This document shows, in pieces, positions 1 to 8,027 of a DNA stretch of 64,000 bases. Source of the stretch: Limnanthes douglasii subsp. nivea (Eukaryota > Streptophyta > Magnoliopsida > Brassicales > Limnanthaceae); NCBI GenBank assembly GCA_036936605.1, contig JAUPFV010000005.1, forward strand, positions 235,381,770 through 235,445,769, read 5' to 3'. A program made the translations under genes and the position numbers. The stretch's first letter is position 1, and each line of letters begins with the position of its first letter. Below the pieces are notes generated by a model. The model did no database searches. It worked only from the letters and a program-made list of their open reading frames with translations, and had not been told where the DNA came from.

Positions 1-1992
1 AGATCTATGTTGATTAATTAGGTTGTTTACACCCCTTATTAAGAACTCCTCAGCTATAATGAAAAGGCAGGGAGATAATGGATCTCCCTACCTTAAACCA
101 TTAACAGATTTAAAGAAACCATTTGAATTACCATTAATTATAACTGAATACAAAATATTTTCTATGCTTTTCTTAATCAGCTTAACTACTTGTTCACTAA
201 ATCCAAATGACAACATCACTTCATAAATGAGATTAAAATCTAAGTTATCAAATGCTTTTGACATATCTAAGTTTATAATTATGTTATCTCCTCTAGTTTT
301 CCTATTCAGATCCTTAACTAACTCTTGTGTTATTAAGATATTCTCTTGAATGGACCTATATTCTACATATCCTCCTTGCTCCTTAGATATAATTAAAGGT
401 AGTAACTTAGCTAATCTACAGTTTATAAGCTTTGAAATGATAATATTAAGGACAGAACATAAGCTTATGCATCTAAAATGCATCCAAGTTTTAGGAGATT
501 TGATTTTAGGTATTAAACATATTAATGTTGCAAATAAACCTTTTAGTAATGTTACATCTAAGAAGAAATCTATAACATCTTTTAAAAGATCATCTTTTAT
601 AATTGACCAACAAGAAGAGTAAAATCTGGAGTTGAATCCATCAACTCCAGAAGCACTGTCAAAGTTCAAGCTCTTAATAACAATATAAAGTTCCTCTAAA
701 GTGGGCAATATTAAGATACTATCATTATTTACAGCAGATATAGTTCTAGGAATAATATTTCTTACTGAAGAAAGATCTTTTTGAATATGAGTTTTGTTTA
801 ACAGATTAAAAAAGTATTCTACAGCAGATGACCCAATAAGACTATCATCTTCAATCCAACTACTATTATCCTGAATTCCCTTTATAATGTTTTTAGATCT
901 TCTTTTCTTTACATAGTTATGAAACATTGCAGAATTATTATCACCATCTATAATCCAATTTGTATAACTCTTTTGTTTCCAATATATTTCTTCTCTCTCA
1001 AGCAATGTTGAATATGTGATATTTAGACTAGCTAATTTAGATTGATTTTCAAGGCAATCATTTTTTTCTAACATTGATTCAACAATTTTTATTTCTTCTT
1101 CCACTTTACTTAAACAATAAAAAATGTTTCCAAATGTTTCCTTGTTACAAGTTCTTAAATGTTTCTTAAGCCTTTTAAGTTTTGACCAAAAGACAAACAT
1201 ATTAGAAGAATCATGTATCTGTTTAGTCCATCTATCATTTACAGTCTTAAGAAATTCTTCATGTTTTATCCACATATTTTGAAATCTAAATGATGGTTTT
1301 TTATATGTAGAGTTAATTGAGACTAAAATTAACAAGGGTGAATGGTCAGAACAGGTTCTGGCCAAATGATTCACCCTTGTTATATTAAAATTTTCTCTCC
1401 ATTTATCATTATGCAATGTTCTATCTAATCTTTTCCATTTATGATTATTTGTCCAAGTAAAGTTTGATCCAATGTATCCAGGGTCTTCTAACTTACAGTC
1501 TAAAATCATGTGATTAAATTCATCCATTCCTTTTGAGCAAAGAGTAGAACAAGCCATTTGTTCACTTGTGTTGGAGATTGTGTTAAAATCTCCAACAACA
1601 AGCCAAGGTAGATTAGTAACAGAAATGTTTCTTAATTGATCCCATAGAAGCATTCTATGAGATCTATTACATTTTTCATACACTATGGTAATCAGAACTA
1701 CTATCTTAGTAGAAGGATGACTTACCACAGTGTTTAAAAGTTGATCAGAATTATCCAAGATAATAATTTCATAACCATTTCTCCAAAACAACCATATTTT
1801 GTTATTAATATTTGCATGTTGAGATTCAAATCCAAGTTTCAAGCAGATTGAAGTAATATTTTCAGCTGATATCATAGGTTCTTGAAGGGCTATGATATCA
1901 ACTGCAAATTTCTTAATCAAATTCGTTGTTCTTCTTAATGTTTTCCGATTACCAATTCCTCTTATATTCCAGTTAAGTAAAGATATAGTCAT
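1..1992 (-). pseudogene. LINE ORF2: endonuclease/reverse transcriptase, amber-interrupted and truncated by window edge
   Basis: Open for 634 codons from ATG at 1992. Residues 1-230 are an APE-type endonuclease: NWNIRG at 7-12, catalytic Glu38, GDFN at 134-137 and SDH at 215-217. The reverse transcriptase starts near residue 430, with SGVDGFN near 448-454, the EYRSIQEN region near 544-551 and motif A NLDMSKAFD (Asp576). The frame stops at 86-88 with TAG in the conserved GLRQGDPLSP motif: the sequence reads GLR, stop, GDPLSPCLF and then stays open to base 1. The change is therefore CAG to TAG, a single C-to-T transition. The protein would nick target DNA and prime reverse transcription. The YxDD motif lies beyond the window. 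Confidence 0.85.
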
Positions 1993-3754
1993 TTCAAGCT
2001 TTTATTTGAGGATCCTATTGATCCTTTAAAGTTTCTTGTTTTTGATATTGTTTTACTTCTTACTGATCTTTTCACATTAGTATTAAAAGAGTCTTTTTTT
2101 GGTTTTCTTTGCTTTGGTGAGTTAGGTTCACTTAAACTGGATCTAACTAAAGGTATCTGCTCTGTTTCTGCAATATCTTCTAATTCTTCATCAGTTAATA
2201 CATTAAATAAGTTGTTTAATTTGATAATTTCAATTTCATTGGTTATGTCCTCATTAGTGATTTCAACAGATTCTTTCAATTGGTTAAAGATTTTAACATT
2301 GTTATTCTGATGCTCTAGAGTAACACTAGGTATATCTTTATTAGTAATTTCCATAGATTCTTTTAGTTGATTAATTGTTTTTACATTGTTATTCTGATGT
2401 TTTGGTGATATGTTCATTTGTGGTGATCTATGTACATTATCTGTCTCTGTTTCATTTAAGTGTTGAATATCAAGTTGATTGTTACATTGACTATGTACAT
2501 TATCTGTCTCTACTATATTTTGGTGTTGTGATTTAGTTACATTAGGTATGTCATTATTAGTTGTTTCAATAGGTTCTTTAAGTTGATTAACAGTTTTTAT
2601 ATTGTAATTATGATACCCCGGTGAGATGTTCATTTGTGGTGATCTATTTCCATTATCTGTCTTTGTTACATTTAAGTGTTGAATATCAATTTGATTGTTA
2701 CATAGACTAGATACTATAACATTTTCAGATCCATTTTCAGATACTCTACCTTCTGTTAAACTCTTATTCTTTTCAAATGTTTGACTTTGTTTGTTAGCTT
2801 CAGAATTTTCAGCAAGTTTTTCAACATTTACAAACTTAGTTTCAGTGTGTTTTTCATTGTTAATATCTGTACGAACTTTTGGTATCCAAACTTGTTTTGA
2901 AGAAAGATTGGATATATTCTTCATATGATCTTTATTGCTTCTGTTTTTATTTAAATTTTGTCCCAATTCTTCTTTTTTACATTGACTTTCTTGATGTCCT
3001 ATGTGTTTACAGGTTTTACAATAGAAAGGTTTTTTCAAATAAGAAATATTTTGCCAAAAGCCATCCTCTTCTCCAAAGCATATCCAAATACTTTGGGGAA
3101 GAGGCTTAGAAACATCAGTCAGAACCCAAGCTTTACAATTATTATGCATAACAATGTTATTTTTAGGGACCCATACTGCTAAAGGCAATCCGATTGCTTT
3201 AGCAATATGGTTAACAGAATCAGAATCGTAAAAAATTTCAGGCAGTTTAGGTAATGAAATCCAAAGAGGAGTCACAGGTGACTCCTTTTTGGGTTAAAAA
3301 CCGGTGACCATTTAAGAATTCTGAAGGACATGTTTCCTATACATCTAATGGTTTTGCTCCAAAATGTTTTAACGTCTTCTATTTGTTCAAATTCTATAAA
3401 ATAGTGCCTATAATCCCATTTATATATGCTGAATGGCCCTATAAACCTAAATGCAGCAATGTATGCTTTGAACTCGTTGAGAGTAGGACTCCCAAACGAG
3501 AACTTAGCAATTAAAGTATGCTTTGAGATGCTAGTTAAAGAAAACTTATCTGCTTGTTGAAACTGCACCGATTTATAGTCCTCGTGCTCCTCGTGTATGA
3601 CTCCACTATGAATGAACTCTTTATTTCTGCCTCCAACCGCTTCTGCAAAGGACTTCCTGCCTCTAGTGCTTTCGAACGTTGGGTTCATGACCATCTTTGG
3701 AGTAGTGGTACCTTTCAGTTGTGGGAAATCTTCTTGAACCCCATTCTTGTCCAT
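1989..3754 (-). pseudogene. LINE ORF1: DUF4283/CCHC nucleic-acid-binding protein, one-base frameshift
   Basis: The first 160 codons from ATG at 3754 hold a DUF4283-like domain, ending in WSPVFNPK. A one-base loss in an A-run near 3289 (five A where six would restore frame) shifts the reading. The protein continues in the neighbouring frame (3275-1989, 428 codons) with the rest of DUF4283 and a zinc knuckle C-x2-C-x4-H-x4-C at residues 86-99 of that part (CKTCKHIGHQESQC). A hydrophilic linker follows, with an internal repeat of 72 residues. In plant L1 elements this protein binds the element RNA. The two open frames are one broken gene, not two genes; GTG at 3275 is not a real start. Confidence 0.8.
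2240..2702 (-). repeat. In-frame 216-bp tandem repeat in LINE ORF1 linker
   Basis: Two copies of a 72-residue unit begin with CNNQIDIQHLN and CNNQLDIQHLN (residues 192 and 264 of the second frame). A third partial copy repeats the stretch around QNNNVK, then NQLKES, then EITN, 29 residues later. The repeat keeps frame, so it arose while the protein was still translated or by chance in a multiple of three. Confidence 0.8.
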
Positions 3755-4140
3755 CGGATTTTATCAACTTCTTAGAGAAAATAAGCGATTTTTGACAGAT
3801 TTTTGGAGAGGCTTCAGAATTTGTAATGTCGATTTAGGGTTTTTTCTGAAGATGAAAAGAGGAGAGATTGTGTGTGTAGGTTTTTTGTGGAAGTTTGATT
3901 TGGTTTCCTGGCCGATTTCAACCCCCGATTCGATGAAAACTAGGGTTTTTTTATTAGAGAGGAGAGAGGTCTGAGAGATGAACCTAGGGCTTGTTGATGA
4001 AGTTTGATAGGGTGCTGATCGATTTCCTCAAGATGAGGACAGTCTTCAGAGAGGGTTAAACGCTGCTTCTTGGGCTTTCTTGGAAACCCGATCGGTTTCT
4101 TGGAGCGTACCCATCAGCCTTCATCTGATTATTCATTCCC
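3755..4140 (-). promoter_or_regulatory. LINE 5' untranslated leader
   Basis: About 385 bases upstream of the ORF1 ATG have no long ORF and are less AT-rich than the flank beyond 4140. L1-type leaders normally carry an internal Pol II promoter. I see no motif that proves one, and the outer boundary is inferred only from the composition change. Confidence 0.4.
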
Positions 4141-4439
4141 CCAAATTAGGATAGTTTAGTAATATGATTGATCCGAATTTAAAAATCAATCATAAAAATC
4201 TATTGAAAATTTTAAAATTTAAATAAAATGTAATTAGATGATAATTTATAAAAACAATAATAATTTTATTATTATTTAGACAGATAATTATCATGGCTAA
4301 TGTATATACCGATAGTAAATAAAAAAATAACGACGTGGAATACGAATATAATATATGCTAATATTTGGGTGAGGTCGTAGATATCTATAGCAACACAATA
4401 TTAGTTTTGAGGAAAATATTATAACTAAGCATAATTAGC
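4141..4439. other. AT-rich spacer
   Basis: No coding signal, RNA gene or clear repeat; it separates the LINE leader from the Copia remnant. Confidence 0.5.
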
Positions 4440-5035
4440 CAGAGCAAACCGAACGATCTAACTAAGTCTCAAACCAAGAAAAACAGATGTAAACAAGATA
4501 AAGAAGGAGCAGAGGAAGGGTGCAAGCTTCAACTAGAGCTCGCTCGGATCAAAACACAAATATGTAACAGAGGCAAGACGAACAGAACTCAGGCGACCGA
4601 GCGTGCCTGAGTAAAGTAGAAAAGAAACAACCAATATTGTTAACAGTCAAGCGCATTAATCAAGTCAACCCACGAAGACCATAACTCCATAATAATGATG
4701 ACAAATTTAGGACCATTAGTAACAGTTATGGTCTACGTGCAAAAAAAAAAGAGTCAACATAATAAATGATATTGTAACCGCCAAAAACAATATATATATA
4801 TATATAGGGATATAGAGTAATGTAATAGGATTCATCTTCTTCTTCCTAAATCAATAAAAGTTTACTAATTATGAATATTAGTGTTAGGATTTTCTCGTTA
4901 ACAATATCCCCTCTCAAACTAATGATGATTTAATGAGGAGCATCAAGAGTTTGTGAAGAAAAAAAACTATGTAGGTCTTTCTGAAGAAATCTGCAAGTTC
5001 CTTTACATCTTCAAATGATATTTCAAATATCATCT
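4440..5035 (-). mobile_element. Copia 3' end remnant: LTR, polypurine tract and a bit of pol
   Basis: Read on the minus strand, a short degraded coding stretch near 5000 (KELADFF, resembling the end of a Copia RNase H) is followed by a purine-rich tract (TTTGAGAGGGG, 4906-4916). A putative LTR then starts TGTTAACGAG at 4903. The LTR contains an AT-rich TATA-like run (4788-4807). Its far end near 4440 has no target duplication I can see, so that boundary is approximate. No partner 5' LTR was found. Confidence 0.45.
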
Positions 5036-5229
5036 TCTTCATATCTTTCATACAGTTTCTTCTTCACATATTTTTCACGCGTCTCTCCAATCCCAATCTA
5101 AAATCTATAATATTCAATCTCAAACCTTCATTTCAAAATTTCCGATTTCTAATTTTTAATTCCAAATTCCACTTCAAATATCAAATCGTAAATCTCAAAT
5201 CTCTAAATTTCACACATAAAAGGAAATCC

Positions 5230-5760
5230 AAATTCCAAACAAAATCAAAACGCCAAATACTCGAACAAAATCCAAACGACAAATGTCGATCAAAGCAAAC
5301 GTTAGATGATATCCAAACGTCCAATAATATCAAACACTAAAATGAAATCCAAACAAAAAACATTGATCTAGGTAAACGTCAGAAAAATTTTAAACGTCAA
5401 ACAAAATCCAAATGTCAAACGAAATATAAACGCCAAATACCCAAACAAAATTCAAACGATAAACATTAATTTAAGCAAACATAGCAAACATCAGATAGAA
5501 TTCAAACGTCAAATAATTCTAAATAATAAAATGAAATTCAAATGACAAACGTCGATCTAAGAAAACATCAGACAAATTCCAAACATCAAATAAAGTCTAA
5601 ATATCAAACAAAATCTAAACGACAAATACTGATCTAAGGAAACGTCAAACAAAATCTAAACACCAAAACGAAATCCAAATGAAATCTGAATGTTAAATCC
5701 AAATACCAAATCCAAAATTAAATCCAATACTAAATCCAAATACCAAATCCAAATTGAAAT
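5230..5760. repeat. Degenerate ~80-bp tandem repeat rich in AAATCCAAAC
   Basis: The landmark GTCGATCTAAGNAAACGTCA recurs in degraded form near 5286, 5363, 5465, 5548 and 5629 (spacing about 77-102 bp). Each is followed by variants of ACAAAATCCAAACGTCAAA. The last part (5690-5760) collapses into short AAATCCAAATACC units. The strand is strikingly C/A-rich with few G. No coding potential. Confidence 0.7.
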
Positions 5761-5879
5761 CTAATCCAAACATAATCAAAACTGAATCCATAGTTTTACC
5801 AACAAAACATATACATTATTCCAGTACCCAAACCTTAGCACCAAATAACAATCCAACTAGTCAGATTGAAGGATTAGAT

Positions 5880-6140
5880 GTCCAAGGATATTTATACGAC
5901 CGTATAGTAATACATAATGATAAAATTATATCATATAGTAATACATATTCTAATTACTAGTGACATGTTATAATAGGATATTTATGTCGTTTGTTTTATC
6001 TAAATTTCAGATTAAAGGATTTTTATGTCGTTTGTTTTATCTAAATTTCATGTAACTATACATATTCTAATTACTAGTGACATGTTATAGTATGATATTT
6101 ATACGACCGTATAGTAATACATAATGATAAAATTCATTGG
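5880..6140. repeat. Interleaved direct repeats (~211 bp apart)
   Basis: The stretch GGATATTTATACGACCGTAT plus the following 22 bases appears near 5884 and again near 6095. Between them, ATTTATGTCGTTTGTTTTAT is duplicated in tandem near 5980 and 6022. It lies just outside the Copia A LTR and could be pre-existing flanking DNA. Confidence 0.65.
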
Positions 6141-6166
6141 AATACAATTAAACGGTTATTTTGAAG

Positions 6167-6479
6167 TGTTAAAGTTATTACAGATGATTGAGTAAAAATA
6201 TTGATGTAATCTTAGTTACTTGTAAGTTTGATACAATGAGTTAAATACTAATTTGTACCAATTATTTGTTATTTGAGTTAGTTGTAAATCAATAGAATAC
6301 ATATAAGAAGAGATAATAGATTGTATAAATAATAAAAACATAATGAATATTGAGAGTGCATAATTTTTTTTTCTAAGGTTTATCCCAATTTCCAGCTCTG
6401 AGTTTTTTGATATTTTCGTCTTCTCTATTTTAGTTATGAGTTTTACTTCATAATATAAATTTAGACTCAAAATCTTTCA
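6167..6479 (+). mobile_element. 5' LTR of Copia A
   Basis: It is bounded on the right by CA immediately before a Met-tRNA-type primer site. On the left, TGTTAAAG at 6167 is the best TG start, giving 313 bp. A TATA-like GTATAAATA sits near 6325. No matching 3' LTR is present, so the left boundary is not proven. Confidence 0.5.
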
Positions 6480-6491
6480 TGGTATCAAAGC
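6480..6491 (+). other. Primer-binding site of Copia A
   Basis: TGGTATCAAAGC differs by one base from TGGTATCAGAGC, the initiator Met-tRNA complement used by most plant Copia elements. It directly abuts the LTR end. Confidence 0.75.
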
Positions 6492-6544
6492 GAGTTGTGC
6501 TGTAAACTTCATTTTTATTATTCCGAGTTCTTATTTTTCTTTAA

Positions 6545-7242
6545 AGTTTATGAAATGGAGGATTGAAATGAGGTTGGCTCTGCAACCTTGAATTATGACA
6601 ATTCTAGTCGACTTAATCTAATTGAACCAGTTATAAATCACTATTCTGACAATTCTAGAATGTTAATCACCAGTACTAAATTAATTGAGAAGAATTACAT
6701 GATTTCGATTGGAGTAGTGAAAATATCCTTAGCTCATAAACGGAAGATCTCATAAGCCTATGATGAAAAATGTTTAGTATGATTCTTGGAATCAAGTAAA
6801 TAACATGGTTTTTTATTGGATAATCAATTCAATTTATGATGAACTAAAGGACCAACATACGTTCAATGATAATTCTAAGACGATGTGAGATTAAATTGAA
6901 TTAATGTATGGTATTTTTAATGAACCTTTGATGCATGATCTGAAAGGAGAGATCAATCTATCGAATTGAGGAAGCTTGGGTGTTGTTGCTTACTTCTTAA
7001 ATATAAAGAGGCTATGAGTTCAATAAAATGGTATAAGGTTATTTACTATTTGATAAAAAAGTGAGAAAAAATACTTCCATTCTTGTTAAGATTAACCAAT
7101 AGTTATGAAGAAGTGAAAGATCAAGTCTTGCTTATAAATTCCTTTCCCAGTGGTAACAAGACTTATTTACTAGTGCTAACAGTTTAAAAAAAGCAAGACA
7201 TGAACATTTAAAGCTTTGAGCAACGAAATAGTTCATCAGTAA
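6545..7242 (+). pseudogene. Copia A gag, first part, cut by the Tat insertion
   Basis: Many stops, but three-frame reading recovers a Copia gag profile. A Pro/Asn-poor start leads into a region like NSIYDELKDQHTFNDNSKTM, then IELMYGIFNEPLMHDLKGEI, which corresponds to the UBN2/Retrotran_gag domain that forms the particle. The reading breaks at 7242, where the Tat LTR begins, and resumes after 17660 with the zinc knuckle. Pol is absent. Confidence 0.65.
7238..7242. repeat. Target-site duplication AGTAA (left)
   Basis: AGTAA at 7238-7242 matches AGTAA at 17656-17660, on either side of the Tat element. Five bp is the expected size for Ty3/Gypsy integration. Confidence 0.85.
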
Positions 7243-7592
7243 TGGTTTGGTTTATTTTGGGCTGGGGATAGTTTGGTAAAATGTTTTGTGAAGTTTAAAG
7301 TGTTTGGTGTTTAGTGTGGAAAGTAAAGAGATAATTAAGCAGCCTGCTTGTATTAAATGTTGATCACCCTCATTAATGAGAGTGGTTTGAGTATTTATAC
7401 TTTTAATTAGTGACCCATGGGCTTACGGGTCAAGTTTAAGGACCCATTAGTCTTTTAAGCAGATTAGCAAATAGCTTAGGCAAAAGGTGTTTTACTTTTG
7501 TCTTGTCCGGATTATTTAGAGGTGGGTCATTGTCCGAATTACCCTTGTCCGGATTATGCAGTAACCTGTGTCTAAAGATTCTGAACTCATCA
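7243..7592 (-). repeat. 3' LTR of Tat element
   Basis: 350 bp, TG...CA ends (TGGTTTGGTTTATTTTGGGC to AACTCATCA on the plus strand). It aligns with 17289-17655 over its length and lacks an 18-bp segment present in that copy, near 7436; the segment is bordered by TCAAGTT, so slippage between short repeats probably removed it. Confidence 0.92.
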
Positions 7593-7596
7593 GTAA

Positions 7597-7605
7597 CCCC
7601 TTTTT
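7597..7605 (-). other. Polypurine tract of Tat element
   Basis: On the minus strand AAAAAGGGG lies four bases before the 3' LTR start (TGATGAGTTC). This is the expected place for plus-strand DNA priming. Confidence 0.75.
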
Positions 7606-7947
7606 AGGCCTTGCCAAATATATTTGGTAGGGCTAAAAAATTCACTAAACCAGTCTCAACTTTATCCGACCTGCCCATGTAGTTTGTATTATAAAGTTTG
7701 CTATCAACTCAGTTCAAAGTTTTTCAGAACTGGTTTCTCTTTCCAGAATTCTAAGAGTTTTTCTTCTGAGATCATGGGGTACGTGTCGATACTTGGTTCG
7801 ACCTACCAGCCGTTATTTTTCCTAGACCGGCGCGCCCACTAAGTCTAGAAAGTTAGCCAGGCCTTTGATTCTTCACATGTCGTTGCAGCCTTTAATCATT
7901 GCAAAACCCTATTCAACTTCTCATAGGTAACAGTTATTTTTTTACTG

Positions 7948-7957
7948 TTATATAAAT
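7948..7957 (+). promoter_or_regulatory. TATA-like box for the antisense gene
   Basis: TTATATAAAT is followed by a pyrimidine-rich leader (TCTCTTTCACTATTTCATTG), typical of a plant core promoter and 5' leader. It faces the antisense ORF about 80 bases downstream and lies well inside the LTR. The matching position in the element at the right edge also has TATAAAT. The promoter function is inferred. Confidence 0.5.
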
Positions 7958-8027
7958 TCTCTTTCACTATTTCATTGTCTTCCACACTCAAAGCTTTTTT
8001 TGAGAGATTTCCATTTTTACCTTCAAC

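Larger units (their letters stand above)
1..4140 (-). mobile_element. L1-type LINE (non-LTR retrotransposon), 3' end beyond window
   Basis: Minus-strand element with the plant L1 order: 5' UTR, ORF1 (DUF4283 plus CCHC knuckle), then ORF2 (endonuclease and reverse transcriptase). The window starts inside the reverse transcriptase, so the rest of the RT, any RNase H and the poly(A) tail are missing. ORF1 and ORF2 overlap by ATGA at 1989-1992, which suggests stop/restart translation. Only two disabling changes are visible, a one-base deletion in ORF1 and one amber codon in ORF2, so this is the youngest-looking LINE here. The 5' end near 4140 is a guess from where gene-like base composition stops. 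Confidence 0.85.

Noticed and set aside
1989..3275. Separate gene starting at GTG 3275
   Set aside because: It is the continuation of LINE ORF1 after a one-base deletion, as DUF4283 spans the break.
6216..6470. 84-codon minus-strand frame with hydrophobic stretch
   Set aside because: Lies in a Copia LTR, antisense to it, with no domain.
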